Positions 44,735-54,169 are shown, numbered from the stretch's first letter. The stretch: DNA of 64,000 nt from an uncultured Spirochaetota bacterium (GCA_944389415.1 CALXMF010000001.1:310001-374000); one strand, 5' to 3'. The notes: generated from the sequence alone by a model not told the origin. Numbers and translations: made by a program.

Positions 44735-45396
44735 CAGACATCCTTGCAGATGGTTTATCCAGATTAGGATTTACTGGTGAAAACCATGAAAGAATCAGAA
44801 ATGTAATGGATTCATATATCCATGAACTACAGATATTCAATGCGGCCTATGATCTTATCGGCGCAGATGCACGAGATGATATTATCATACGCCACATATT
44901 TGATAGCCTTGCTGCAGTTTCAGTTCTTAAACCGTTTATTCAACGTATTTCTGACCAGAACAATGTTGTTCATATTGGTGACATCGGTTCAGGTGGAGGT
45001 CTGCCGGGAATTCCGCTTGCAGCAGCATTTCCTGATGCCGATTTTATCCTGCTTGAGAGAATGTCCAAGCGATGCACTTTTCTTGAAAATTGTGTTGCTG
45101 TTCTTGGCTTGCACAATATCCATGTAATTAACAACCAGGCAGAACATTTTTCCAAGAGGACACTTGATATCGCGGTATTCCGTGCGTTTAGACCACTTGA
45201 CCGCAAGATGACCAAACTGCTGCTATCATTAATAAAAAAAGGCGGTGTTTTAGCCGCCTATAAAGCAAAAAAAGAACGTATTATTGAAGAAATGGACGGT
45301 ATAAAAGACTTAGTCCCGGCATATACAGTTGAAAGCCTTACAGTTCCTTATTTGACCGACCATGAACGGCACCTGGTTCTAATAACAAATAATTAA
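44731..45396 (+). CDS. rsmG: 16S rRNA m7G527 methyltransferase
   Basis: This 221-residue Rossmann-fold methyltransferase starts with GTG at 44731, overlapping the previous stop (GTGA). Family marks are the N-terminal NAAYDLIG with IIIRHIFDSLAAV, the SAM motif DIGSGGGLPGIPLAAAFP, LLERMSKRCTFLEN and AFRPLDRKMTKLL. It methylates G527 of 16S rRNA, the change linked to streptomycin response. It is the last gene of the plus-strand group and converges with the TPR/Mrr gene, sharing a few bases at the 3' ends. Confidence 0.95.
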   Translation: MTDILADGLSRLGFTGENHERIRNVMDSYIHELQIFNAAYDLIGADARDDIIIRHIFDSLAAVSVLKPFIQRISDQNNVVHIGDIGSGGGLPGIPLAAAFPDADFILLERMSKRCTFLENCVAVLGLHNIHVINNQAEHFSKRTLDIAVFRAFRPLDRKMTKLLLSLIKKGGVLAAYKAKKERIIEEMDGIKDLVPAYTVESLTVPYLTDHERHLVLITNN

Positions 45397-46757
45397 CTCA
45401 CAGTAACTTTTTTCAACAGCTGAACAAGTTTTGTTTTATCAATAATATCGATCGGACGTCCCTCAGTATATAAACGCGCCTCATCAGAATAAGTTCCCGC
45501 TGTAATACATACACCTTTATCAACTTTCGAATCTTGAATTTTTCCATGAAAATCACGTATAAAAAGCTCACCAACAACACTAGTTGTCCTGTAAAATCGA
45601 AATAAAACAGATGACTCCCATTTCGATGTCTCAACATCAGTAAGAAGTTCTGTGTATTCAGAAGACACTGAGATATCAAGCATTTTTACAGATGCAGAGC
45701 GGTCTGTTATTTTAAAATATACATTTGCCAGCTGACGGCATAAGGCAACAAAATCACTGCTGCCTGAGAACAAATATACCTGAAGATTCTTGTTCTGATT
45801 CAGTTCAGAATATCTTGATATCAAGGTTCCAATATCTTTATACCCAGGTGCGACAGAATTCAATTCACGAAGAAGTCCCAAGCCTTTGCTTATATTATTT
45901 TGCTTGAGATAACAGTTCGCAAGACGATATATCATTTCATTTTGAATTTCAGGTTGAATATTTTTATGGCGCAGACCTATCTCAAAATCTTGCTCCGCCT
46001 TTTCAAGTTGATTTGAATTAAAGTGAAAATTACCAGCAGCAAGACACGCTCGTGCACCATATTCCGGGTCAGCACGCAAATGCAGAAAAATACGTATTGC
46101 CTTATCACCCATATTTGACTGGAGCATTGCATCTGCCATAGCATACAAATATTCTTTATTTTCAGGACTCTCATCAAGAGCACGTTTCAGAAACGGCAAT
46201 GCATCACGATAGTGATGTCCATAATAATAAGAAAGACCTAATAGCTTATTTAAACCAGGAAAATCACGTTTAAAAGCGAGTGCCCGTTTAAAATATAATG
46301 AAGCATTTTCATAATCACGATTTTCATACAAAGCCTGCCCCAAGTAGAAATTGACCTCAGGATTTTCTTTTTGTAACCTATAGGCGTCTTTTAATGATTG
46401 AATAGCCTCTTCAATACGTTCAAGCTTAAGTTGGCAGATTCCCTTGCGAAGCCTTGCCTGGCGTTCATCAATATCCGGATGAGCAGGAGCAATCTGAACC
46501 ATTGTTTCCAGCAACGGCAGTGCTTTATCCCACAAATGTTCTTCAAAATACAACGAAGAAAGAGCCTTTAGTCCTCCGGAATTATGGGCATCTTGATTAA
46601 GTTTTCTCATTGCCTCGCGAATAATAGCCTGACGGCCTTTCTGACGATATGTATCTTTTGAAACAGATGTTGATTTTCTACTGGAAAGCTGCATCAACAA
46701 AATTATAACACCAACTATTGCAATTACCGCTATTAGAATAGATATTATAGAATCCAT
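45393..46757 (-). CDS. Membrane-anchored TPR protein with degenerate Mrr-like domain
   Basis: This 454-residue protein has one N-terminal membrane helix (about 3-22) and then a TPR solenoid (about 60-320, e.g. ALYENRDYENASLYFKRALAF, KLLGLSYYYGHHYRDALPFL). The C-terminal 110 residues resemble the Mrr-type restriction endonuclease fold: VGELFIRDFHGKIQDSKVDK, GVCITAGTYSDEARLYTEG, IDIIDKTKLVQLL. Where active Mrr enzymes have QxK the text reads FRF, so catalysis is unlikely. The promoter TTGACA-17-CATAAT ends 6 nt before the ATG, a leaderless arrangement. The domain may bind nucleic acid or protein. Confidence 0.85.
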   Translation of the reverse strand: MDSIISILIAVIAIVGVIILLMQLSSRKSTSVSKDTYRQKGRQAIIREAMRKLNQDAHNSGGLKALSSLYFEEHLWDKALPLLETMVQIAPAHPDIDERQARLRKGICQLKLERIEEAIQSLKDAYRLQKENPEVNFYLGQALYENRDYENASLYFKRALAFKRDFPGLNKLLGLSYYYGHHYRDALPFLKRALDESPENKEYLYAMADAMLQSNMGDKAIRIFLHLRADPEYGARACLAAGNFHFNSNQLEKAEQDFEIGLRHKNIQPEIQNEMIYRLANCYLKQNNISKGLGLLRELNSVAPGYKDIGTLISRYSELNQNKNLQVYLFSGSSDFVALCRQLANVYFKITDRSASVKMLDISVSSEYTELLTDVETSKWESSVLFRFYRTTSVVGELFIRDFHGKIQDSKVDKGVCITAGTYSDEARLYTEGRPIDIIDKTKLVQLLKKVTVS

Positions 46758-46763
46758 TCTTTC

Positions 46764-46792
46764 ATTATGACTTTGTTTTTATCCGCTGTCAA
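46764..46792 (-). promoter_or_regulatory. Promoter for leaderless transcript of the TPR/Mrr gene
   Basis: On the minus strand TTGACA (46792-46787), 17 bp, and CATAAT (46769-46764) precede the ATG (46757) by 6 nt. No ribosome binding site lies between. Confidence 0.65.
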
Positions 46793-46885
46793 GGAATGCT
46801 ATCCTCTATCAGAAAGAATCTAAATACAACAATATAGTCAGATAAACGGCTTTCCAGCAGTATATTTGTTACTCTCGCCACAGCC

Positions 46886-46914
46886 TTGCTAAATACAAGC
46901 AGTTTCAGTATCCT
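46886..46914 (+). promoter_or_regulatory. Promoter for leaderless transcript of the SDF symporter
   Basis: TTGCTA (46886-46891), 17 bp, TATCCT (46909-46914), then 7 nt to ATG 46922. No Shine-Dalgarno is present. This supports 46922 as the start over the TTG at 46886, which is the -35 box. Confidence 0.6.
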
Positions 46915-46921
46915 TGATTTT

Positions 46922-48151
46922 ATGAAGTTATGGTTAAAATACATTATAGGCATTATTCTCGGTTTTGGACTTGCCCTTGCACTGCCTCAAGCAGGCCCGG
47001 CCAGTTTTCTTTCTTTTCTCTCAGAACTATGTATTCGTTGCGGGCGCTATATAGTACCGCCACTTGTGTTTTTCAGTGTTACAGTAGGCGTATTCAGGCT
47101 GAAAGAATCAAATAATATTTTTAAAACATTCCTTCTGCTTGTTATTGTTATTGCATCTTCATCATTATTACTGACTATATTCGCGGTATTAGCAGGAGTA
47201 GTTATCAAACTTCCTCATATACCAATTTCCGTAGAAACAATATCTGCTGTATCAGCACTCGATATTACAGACCTCCTTAGAAAAATCTTTCCCTATTCCG
47301 GATTCAGCACTCTGCTTGACGGTATTTATCTTTTGCCGCTATTTATATTTGCGGGTTTCGCAGGAGGAGGGTGTGCTGTTGATACCGTAGCATCTAAACC
47401 AACCATCGCCCTTTTTAATTCCCTCTCAAAAGTCTGCTATAATATTGTTACTTTTTTTACTGATATGTTATCCATTGGTATAATAGCAGTAATGTATACT
47501 TGGACAATCAGTTTTTTTACCGCTCAGCAAACAGGCGTTTTTATGCCGCTTTTTCTTCTTCTGCTGGGTCTATTTATTATTATTACCTTTGTACTCTATC
47601 CAATTGCAATCCACTTGTTGTTTCCAACCCAAATACGTTATCCGGCCAGGATTCTATATGCCTCACTCTGTCCTGTTCTTGTATCATTTTTTTCCGGCGA
47701 CTCAAATTTTACCCTGCCTTACCTCATGCGTCATGGAAAAGACAGCCTCGGTATCAGAGGTCGTATTAATAGTGTGTCTTATACTGTATTCTCAATATTT
47801 TCCCGAAGCGGCGCAGCAGTTGTAACAGCAATTGCATTTATAATCATACTTCGTTCATATTCAAGTTTAAATATAGCATTTTCTGATATTCTCTGGATTG
47901 CAGGAGTTTCTTTCGCGCTCTCATTCGCTCTTGGCGCAATCCCTGCCGGAGGTCCATTCATTGCACTTACAGTACTGTGCTCATTATATGGAAGAGGCTT
48001 TGAAACAGGATATCTATTGTTTAAAAGCGCTGCGCCTATTATCTGCTCATTTGCAGCGGCGATAGACACAGTTACTGCCATGTTTGGCACATATATTATC
48101 GCTCTTAAATTAAAACTAATTGAATATCACGAAACAAAACTTTTTATTTAG
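46922..48151 (+). CDS. Dicarboxylate/amino acid:cation symporter (SDF family)
   Basis: This is a 409-residue membrane transporter of the glutamate/dicarboxylate symporter type. The N-terminal helix is MKLWLKYIIGIILGFGLALALP, and the re-entrant hairpin region reads GDSNFTLPYLMRH where classic members have SSSxxTLP. The second half shows IPAGGPFIALTVL and the substrate-region AAIDTVTAMFGTYIIAL, equivalent to the conserved DxxRT-type helix 8. Sequence in hairpin 1 is altered, so substrate choice may differ from GltP/DctA. It sits between divergent TPR/Mrr and convergent ftsK genes, with a strong terminator after it. Confidence 0.88.
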   Translation: MKLWLKYIIGIILGFGLALALPQAGPASFLSFLSELCIRCGRYIVPPLVFFSVTVGVFRLKESNNIFKTFLLLVIVIASSSLLLTIFAVLAGVVIKLPHIPISVETISAVSALDITDLLRKIFPYSGFSTLLDGIYLLPLFIFAGFAGGGCAVDTVASKPTIALFNSLSKVCYNIVTFFTDMLSIGIIAVMYTWTISFFTAQQTGVFMPLFLLLLGLFIIITFVLYPIAIHLLFPTQIRYPARILYASLCPVLVSFFSGDSNFTLPYLMRHGKDSLGIRGRINSVSYTVFSIFSRSGAAVVTAIAFIIILRSYSSLNIAFSDILWIAGVSFALSFALGAIPAGGPFIALTVLCSLYGRGFETGYLLFKSAAPIICSFAAAIDTVTAMFGTYIIALKLKLIEYHETKLFI

Positions 48152-48158
48152 CAGATGA

Positions 48159-48200
48159 AATATCAGTCGCCGGAGTCGTTAGATTCCGGCGATTGATATT
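48159..48200. terminator. Bidirectional hairpin between symporter and ftsK
   Basis: A 16-bp stem (48159-48174 with 48185-48200, one G/T mismatch, TCGCCGGA core) with a 10-nt loop lies between the convergent genes. The flanks are AT-rich but T-runs are short. Confidence 0.75.
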
Positions 48201-48204
48201 ATCT

Positions 48205-50931
48205 TTATGGCATGTGAATAATCTCACGGGGTTTAGAGCCATTCGCAGGTCCAACAATACCACGGTCTTCCATTTCTTCTACCAATCGTGCCGCGCGATT
48301 ATAACCGATTTTCAGTCTCCGTTGAATATAAGAAGCAGAAGCTTTACCTGCCTGAATAACTATCTCAAGCGCTTTATCATACAGAGGATCAGATCCCTCC
48401 CCAAATAGAGTCGACTCAATTTCAGAATCATCCTCATCATCAACAAATATCTCATCATCGATATAATCAGGAGCCCCGTATTCTTTCACGCAATCTACCA
48501 CATTTTCAACTTCCTGATCAGAAATAAAAGTTCCCTGAATACGGATTGGGAAAGGCGCTGTAGATGACACATAAAGCATATCACCCTTTCCCAGCAATTT
48601 TTCAGCTCCTACCTGATCAAGAATAATGCGGCTATCTGTTTTTGAGGCAACCATAAACGCAATGCGTGATGGGATATTCGCTTTTATTAAACCAGTAATA
48701 ACATCTATTGATGGCCGCTGCGTCGCAAGTACTAGATGAATACCAACAGCACGGCTCATAGCGGCAAGACGCGCTACTGTTGTTTCAAGTTCTTTACCAG
48801 TTGTCGCCATTAAATCCGCAAACTCATCAATAATTACTACAATATAGGGCAGAGATTCAGCTGCAATATGGCGTTCTGAAATACGGCGATTATAGCTCTT
48901 AATGTCACGCACACCAAGACCATCTAGCAGCGCATATCTCCGTTCCATTTCACACAGACAATACTGCAAAGACTGATACGCCCGTTTCGGTTCTGTAATC
49001 ACCGGTGTGAGCAGATGCGGTATATCATTATACAATTTTAGCTCAACAATTTTTGGATCAATTAATATCAACTTGACTTCTGTCGGCGCACGCTTATATA
49101 AAATAGAAAGAATCAGCGAATTCACACAGACTGACTTACCGGCGCCCGTTGCACCGGCAATCAGCAAATGCGGAGTTGTCGTTAAATCGATAATCTGAGC
49201 ATTTCCGGTAATATCCTTACCCAGTATAACCGGCACTGCCATTTTCTTAAAACTCGGCGAATCAAGTTCTATAATTTCCTTAAAACTAACAAGAGAACGT
49301 TCTTTATTCGGAATCTCAATACCGACAGCATGCTTTCCGGGAATGGGAGCAACGATACGAACACTTGAAGCTGCAAGACGAAGCGCAATATTATCCTGAA
49401 GAGCCGCTATCTTATTTAATTTAACCCCAGGCGCGGGCAGAATCTCAAACATTGTAATAACAGGCCCTTTACTGATTCCTGTCACTTCCGCTTCTATTTT
49501 AAATTCGCTGAGTGTTTCTTTTAACTGTACCGCCGCGGCCTTTGTCGCCTCATCAATAACCCAGTAGGCCCCATCTGGATATGAGGTAAGCAGTCCGTCA
49601 ACCGGTATTTTATATTCTTTCTGATGAATCGGCGGTTTAGTCAAAACTGGCTGGTGGACAGGAGGGGATTCAATAACTGCCTGTTCTTCATCCTTGTATA
49701 CAACAGGTGTTAAATCTTCCTGTATACATTGCTTTTCTGATACCTCTTCCGGTTTCTCCACGACTATCTCAGCCGGCTCTTTTTCTGGAACTATAGAATC
49801 TACTATAAAACCAGCCTCATCCACATAATCATCATCCTGTTCATCAGATAAAGTATCATCATCTTCATCACATACAGATTCATGTTCATCAGCAAAAGGG
49901 TCAGAAAGAAAATCAGCTTCCGCAGAACTATATAACTCATTTGAGACAGGTTCAGATATATTGGCATCAATAAATTCATCATTTTTATCATCTTGTGCAG
50001 AATCAACAAACCCCATCTCTTCATCTGTATCAGGAACATACAGCTCTGGAACTTGGAAAACAACGGTAACCGGCTCATTTTCTACAGGCAGACAATCATC
50101 GGATTCGGTATGTTCTGTTTCAGCATCCGAAACATTTTCCTCATACGACTGCGCGGCCAGAAGATCATCAACAAGTGTCGGTTCTGAAGGTTTGAGTGCA
50201 GCCGCCATAACCTCAGACACAAGCGGTTCATCCTCTTCTATAATATTCTCACTTTCTGTTAATTCCACATCCTCTGAAGATTCCAGTTCCGACTCTACAC
50301 GCATGAAATCAGATTCATCTATCGGAAAATCAATATCAAAATCATTGCAGATATCATCTTCGCTGACAGTATCGCAGGAATACGTTTTTTCAGGTACAAA
50401 TGTATCATCGCTTAGATCCGCATCGGGAGAGGCAGAGGCTTTCATCTGTTTTCTGAAACTTACAGGAGAAGTAAATTCCGCAGGATTACTGACAATCGAC
50501 TCCACAATATTTGCAAGTATATTTAACGCAAAATACTCAAGCACAATAAGCATTGCGCTGATGATTGTCAGAACCACAGCAAAGATAACATAAATCGGAT
50601 GCATACCGTCTATAAGACCTCTGCACAATTTCTCGGTTAATACTATTGTATAAAACGGAAAAAGCGAACCAAGCAAATAAAAGCCTCGCTTAAATGTCCA
50701 ATTCGGAGAAAAACACATCAGACCGGCGACAACCAGAAACACCGGAATCAGAAGAGAAGATCCTCCATATGAGGATGACAGCGCGGCACCCAAATATAAA
50801 AATGCATTCTGAGCAGTTCCGCTGCGTCCAAGAGAAATAAAAGCAGAAAATATAGAAATAAAAATTATTGCTGCAAGAATAAAAAAGACAAATCCCGTCG
50901 CAAACAGCAAGTTTTTCTTTTGATGAATCAT
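48205..50931 (-). CDS. ftsK: FtsK/SpoIIIE DNA translocase
   Basis: This 908-residue protein has about four N-terminal membrane helices (residues 10-155). A long acidic, low-complexity linker follows (about 190-420, rich in Asp, Glu and Ser), then the motor. Walker A is IAGATGAGKSVCVN, Walker B YIVVIIDEFADLMA and the sensor region ATQRPSIDVITGLIKANIP. The gamma winged helix is at the end (KALEIVIQAGKASASYIQRRLKIGYNRAARL). It pumps DNA at the division septum to clear chromosome termini. GGGAG precedes the ATG at 50931. The gene is alone on its strand, 193 bp after the YfaP-like gene. Confidence 0.96.
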   Translation of the reverse strand: MIHQKKNLLFATGFVFFILAAIIFISIFSAFISLGRSGTAQNAFLYLGAALSSSYGGSSLLIPVFLVVAGLMCFSPNWTFKRGFYLLGSLFPFYTIVLTEKLCRGLIDGMHPIYVIFAVVLTIISAMLIVLEYFALNILANIVESIVSNPAEFTSPVSFRKQMKASASPDADLSDDTFVPEKTYSCDTVSEDDICNDFDIDFPIDESDFMRVESELESSEDVELTESENIIEEDEPLVSEVMAAALKPSEPTLVDDLLAAQSYEENVSDAETEHTESDDCLPVENEPVTVVFQVPELYVPDTDEEMGFVDSAQDDKNDEFIDANISEPVSNELYSSAEADFLSDPFADEHESVCDEDDDTLSDEQDDDYVDEAGFIVDSIVPEKEPAEIVVEKPEEVSEKQCIQEDLTPVVYKDEEQAVIESPPVHQPVLTKPPIHQKEYKIPVDGLLTSYPDGAYWVIDEATKAAAVQLKETLSEFKIEAEVTGISKGPVITMFEILPAPGVKLNKIAALQDNIALRLAASSVRIVAPIPGKHAVGIEIPNKERSLVSFKEIIELDSPSFKKMAVPVILGKDITGNAQIIDLTTTPHLLIAGATGAGKSVCVNSLILSILYKRAPTEVKLILIDPKIVELKLYNDIPHLLTPVITEPKRAYQSLQYCLCEMERRYALLDGLGVRDIKSYNRRISERHIAAESLPYIVVIIDEFADLMATTGKELETTVARLAAMSRAVGIHLVLATQRPSIDVITGLIKANIPSRIAFMVASKTDSRIILDQVGAEKLLGKGDMLYVSSTAPFPIRIQGTFISDQEVENVVDCVKEYGAPDYIDDEIFVDDEDDSEIESTLFGEGSDPLYDKALEIVIQAGKASASYIQRRLKIGYNRAARLVEEMEDRGIVGPANGSKPREIIHMP

Positions 50932-51124
50932 GAAAGAGCTCCCACCCGGACAGTCTATAGTCAGATTTAAATGTTACTGCGAATACAAAATGTGAAACTA
51001 TCCGGCTACGTTTTTTATCGGAATTTATACAGAGGCGCTCAAGAGGAAAAAAGTTATTAAAGTTATTGTTCCCAATTCTTTATAATGCAAGATATTCTGA
51101 GTGTATGAAAATATGAGAAGCATT
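50932..51124 (-). promoter_or_regulatory. 193-bp ftsK upstream region
   Basis: The region contains the ftsK ribosome binding site and AT-rich sequence with a TATAAA-like motif near 51078-51083 on the minus strand. No clear -35 box could be assigned. There is no stem-loop ending the preceding YfaP-like gene. Confidence 0.35.
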
Positions 51125-51889
51125 CTATTCAATATAATTTTTATTTACAAATTTTCCCTCTTGAATATTAAAGACCTGCCATGTTATACCTCGTTTCTGT
51201 TCAGGAACCATATACGAACCAACGAATTTATTGTCAGCATAGATACGGATTTTCGCTCCCGATCCTGACAGACTCAGACCGTTTGGTTCATGTTGCTTAC
51301 TCCAGTTAAAAACAAAGCATTGATATACAGCAGAGTTATCCAGCTTAGTAATAGTAATAGTTTCCGGTCCAAGCCCATTCATATCATCCCGATCAAGCCA
51401 GACAGTTCCGTCGTCACTGCGTTTTTTATTCCTGAAAGAAATATGGTATTCATTTTCCTTTATTAGATGAATATCAAGATCTTTAGGATTTTTTCCCCAA
51501 TTCAGTATAATTTTAATGCACTGATACTCAACTTTTTTGGGAATTGAATATTTATTAAAGAAAATTGATCCACCAAAAACTTCAAAAGAGTCTTTCGTTA
51601 AAACATATTTATCATGCTGAACGATAAAATTGTACTTCCCGTCCTCTAGGACAGGAAATGCCGCCACTCCATCAGAATCCGATTTTGTACTGCCCACATT
51701 CTCGATGGCCACCAGAGCCCCTTCTATTCCTTCCCCTGTATCGCAGTCCGTAATCCATAAAGACAAGGCTCCATTCATTTCCATCTCAGCCATGCGCTGA
51801 AGAATTTTTGCGGTATGAACCGCATCCGTTTCTCCGTAAACACAACAAAGAGAAATTATAAAAGCAAATGCTATAATTCCTTTTCTCAT
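51125..51889 (-). CDS. Exported YfaP/DUF2135-like protein
   Basis: This 254-residue secreted protein has a signal peptide (about 1-19) and a carboxypeptidase-regulatory-like beta domain (about 40-110, LWITDCDTGEGIEGALVAIENVG). A C-terminal domain carries the DUF2135/YfaP marks LNWGKNPKDLDIHL, TVWLDRDDMNGLGPETITI and YQCFVFNWS. AGGAG precedes ATG 51889. It is the last gene of a five-gene envelope cluster. Many such domains occur with MG2/TonB-like systems; here the context is lipoproteins and a LysM protein, so an outer-envelope role is likely. Confidence 0.85.
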   Translation of the reverse strand: MRKGIIAFAFIISLCCVYGETDAVHTAKILQRMAEMEMNGALSLWITDCDTGEGIEGALVAIENVGSTKSDSDGVAAFPVLEDGKYNFIVQHDKYVLTKDSFEVFGGSIFFNKYSIPKKVEYQCIKIILNWGKNPKDLDIHLIKENEYHISFRNKKRSDDGTVWLDRDDMNGLGPETITITKLDNSAVYQCFVFNWSKQHEPNGLSLSGSGAKIRIYADNKFVGSYMVPEQKRGITWQVFNIQEGKFVNKNYIE

Positions 51890-51931
51890 AAAGAACTCCT
51901 CTTCTTCTATACATATATGGGGGCCTTCATT

Positions 51932-52750
51932 TTACTTCCTGGCAATTGCCAGAGAATAAAAACATGAACCATCCGGCTCTATCCACCGGTCAATAATGTA
52001 AAGTCCCCGTAATTCTGCGGATGATAAAATTACATCTCCAGAATACAGATTGGCTTGACCAGCAGACGTACTGTTTGACTGGTCTTCTGTGATTTTGTCA
52101 TATGTCCAAGTTCGAATAAACGCATTTTTTTCTAGAGAAATCTGCTGGGCTGCATTTATATCGGCAACCACCATAGCACGGTACGGAATTGAGTAGGGAT
52201 TAGACATACCGACGCCTACATACCACCCTTCGATTTTAGGAATTTCATAAATCCACCAAGGAGGCACATTATTGTTTCGTGTAACTTTAAAATTAATATC
52301 TGCCGCAGGCTCTTTGTACCGCGCGGCAACAATAGTAAGTTCTGAAAAATAACGGCAGAAAACAACATTCAGCTCTTCACATATTTCTTCCGTCATATCA
52401 TCTTTGTAATCAATGTTTGAGTCTTTTACATCTCTGTAAAAGTCATTATTAAAGTTAGAAACAAAACCATAATCAATTTTACAAAACCGATTCATTGCTA
52501 TTTGATTAGCTATATGAAGTTTCGCCCGTTCAATTTCTTTTTTTCGAGTAGACATCCGGGGTGAAATACCAATATAGGTAAAATTATCAAACATCGTGGT
52601 ATTCAAGACCGCATTAATTTCTATCCGTTCTTGTTCTCGTGAGACTATATTACCTATACCAATAGAGCAAGAAGGTTGAGCAGATAAAGAAAAAACTGCA
52701 AAAAGTAAATTGATTACACATATCGTTCTCATAAAAATATTTATCCGCAT
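51932..52750 (-). CDS. Exported LPP20-like protein
   Basis: This protein of about 272 residues has an N-terminal signal peptide ending in SLSAQP. The start could be ATG 52750 (preferred, with Arg residues in the n-region) or ATG 52732; neither has a good ribosome binding site. The body contains a conserved segment, PPWWIYEIPKIEGWYVGVGMSN, then RAMVVADINAAQQISLEKNAF, typical of the LPP20 lipoprotein domain though no lipobox is present. It is likely a periplasmic or outer-membrane-associated protein. It lies between a similar lipoprotein gene and the YfaP-like gene; a hairpin separates it from the former. Confidence 0.7.
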   Translation of the reverse strand: MRINIFMRTICVINLLFAVFSLSAQPSCSIGIGNIVSREQERIEINAVLNTTMFDNFTYIGISPRMSTRKKEIERAKLHIANQIAMNRFCKIDYGFVSNFNNDFYRDVKDSNIDYKDDMTEEICEELNVVFCRYFSELTIVAARYKEPAADINFKVTRNNNVPPWWIYEIPKIEGWYVGVGMSNPYSIPYRAMVVADINAAQQISLEKNAFIRTWTYDKITEDQSNSTSAGQANLYSGDVILSSAELRGLYIIDRWIEPDGSCFYSLAIARK

Positions 52751-52804
52751 CAATTCAATCAATTAAAACTATATCTATAAAATCACAAACCGCCTTTCTC
52801 TCCT

Positions 52805-52835
52805 CCGGGTAATTTAGGGATGCTAAACTACCCGG
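52805..52835. terminator. Intra-cluster hairpin between the two LPP20 genes
   Basis: CCGGGTAATTTAG pairs with CTAAACTACCCGG across a 5-nt loop (one mismatch), in the gap between the two genes. There is no T-run, so it may be an attenuation or mRNA-stability element and not a full terminator. Confidence 0.5.
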
Positions 52836-52844
52836 ATTTGATCA

Positions 52845-53441
52845 CTACATATTATTCTCTATTGATTCTTCAAGGGCTTTATATGCCTCTTCTGCCTTGA
52901 ATTCTGCAAAAGCAGCAGATTCATTGCGGACAAAATTATTTACTTCAGCCATAAAATCATTCTTTGTATCTCCTTTCGGGTATTCAACAAGAATAACAAA
53001 ATTCCCTTCTGGATTTACCCAAGTAAGTGTCGCTTTCATCCCTGAGGTATTTGCTCTTGCCTTTTCAACAGATGCAACCTCCAGATCTTCCAACGACTGG
53101 GTATTTCCTGTTTCTCCTGATTCCCGTATATAATCTTTTATCGCCGCTGATATAACAGACTGTTTCCAAGTTGCCAGCTGACGCCCCGCATCCTGCATGG
53201 CACTGTTTTTCTTTGCAGTTGTCGTTTTCCCGCCTCTTCCTTCACCGACAAAATAAATCACATCTTCAGCAACAGGAATATTCCGTACCCACTCAGGCTG
53301 CGGAACCCCTTCAGCACCGATTATACCTTTTGGAGCTGCCACAGTAGGAACTGAATTACTTGAAGATGAAGCACATGCTCCAAAACCCAAAATAACTGCA
53401 ACACACAAGAGCACATTGCAAATACAAAAATTTTTTTTCAT
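52845..53441 (-). CDS. LPP20-family lipoprotein
   Basis: This 198-residue lipoprotein starts at ATG 53441 behind AGGAGGA. The lipobox is GFGACAS near residue 24. The mature protein carries the family pattern PQPEWVRNIPVAEDVIYFVGEGRG followed by a helical AMQDAGRQLATWKQSVISAAIKDY, and the beta strands MKATLTWVNPEGNFVILVEY. These proteins are placed in the outer membrane in other bacteria; the function is unclear. It is the third gene of the cluster, between the LysM gene and the LPP20-like gene. Confidence 0.82.
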   Translation of the reverse strand: MKKNFCICNVLLCVAVILGFGACASSSSNSVPTVAAPKGIIGAEGVPQPEWVRNIPVAEDVIYFVGEGRGGKTTTAKKNSAMQDAGRQLATWKQSVISAAIKDYIRESGETGNTQSLEDLEVASVEKARANTSGMKATLTWVNPEGNFVILVEYPKGDTKNDFMAEVNNFVRNESAAFAEFKAEEAYKALEESIENNM

Positions 53442-53497
53442 GCTTTTCCTCCTGAATAAAGTAAGCATTCATAATATTAAAAGCGTCAGACGCTTTT

Positions 53498-54169
53498 TTA
53501 CGGAATCATAAATATCAGACCGGGATAAATCAGGGACGGATCTTGAGGCACAGGAAGAATTTCTTGATTTGCCTCGTACAGTTTTTGCCAGTATTTATAG
53601 GAGCCAAACAGTTTCTCTGAAATATTCACAAAACAGTCCCCTTCCTGAACGATATATATGTTTTTATATTGCTGCGCGGCAACAATAGCAGAATATTGCA
53701 ACTCAATAGCCCGTAAAACAGAGCTGTTATAAGGAATGCACCACGTACTGGCAAACAGATGTTCCAGCTCTGCAAAATCAGCTGAAATCTGTTGAATTTG
53801 TATATCTTCTCCGTTATTTGAGGAAAGATTTTTCTGAAGCAACGACAGCTTCTTCCGTACCGAAGCAAGCCTTTCCATAAAAAGAAAATCCGCCTTTGCT
53901 TTGTATTCTGCGCAACGGGATGCACTCTGTTTGATCAGGATTTCCCGGCTGGAAGTATCACCTGTCATTTCAAAATAAGCTACGGAATCTTTTATCATCT
54001 GTAAATCAGAAAATTCATCCATAGAAAGATACTGCGAATAACCAAGAATATTTCCTCTAAGAAAATCTGATAAAGAAAAAACACTATTTTCTGCACCATA
54101 AAGTACACCGGAAACCCCAAGAACAGTTATTGCGGCAAATATTTTCAAAGTATCACCCCGTACCGTCAT
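53498..54169 (-). CDS. Exported LysM-domain protein
   Basis: This protein of about 224 residues has a signal peptide (KIFAAITVLGVSGVLYGAE) and a helical middle region. A C-terminal LysM peptidoglycan-binding domain closes it (IVQEGDCFVNISEKLFGSYKYWQKLYEANQEIL, ending LIYPGLIFMIP). The start is uncertain: ATG 54169 sits one base after the upstream stop (TGATATG), TTG 54148 follows GGGGTGA and would give a short signal peptide, and ATG 54178 is also in frame. LysM ties the envelope cluster to the cell wall. Confidence 0.85.
   Translation of the reverse strand: MTVRGDTLKIFAAITVLGVSGVLYGAENSVFSLSDFLRGNILGYSQYLSMDEFSDLQMIKDSVAYFEMTGDTSSREILIKQSASRCAEYKAKADFLFMERLASVRKKLSLLQKNLSSNNGEDIQIQQISADFAELEHLFASTWCIPYNSSVLRAIELQYSAIVAAQQYKNIYIVQEGDCFVNISEKLFGSYKYWQKLYEANQEILPVPQDPSLIYPGLIFMIP

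Noticed and set aside
46886-46921. TTG start for the SDF symporter
   Set aside because: This TTG is the first three bases of the -35 box, so it would not be in the message. ATG 46922 fits.
49961-50593. 210-codon Ser-rich plus-strand frame
   Set aside because: Antisense to the acidic linker of FtsK. Ser-rich sequence is the expected shadow of Asp/Glu codons on the other strand.
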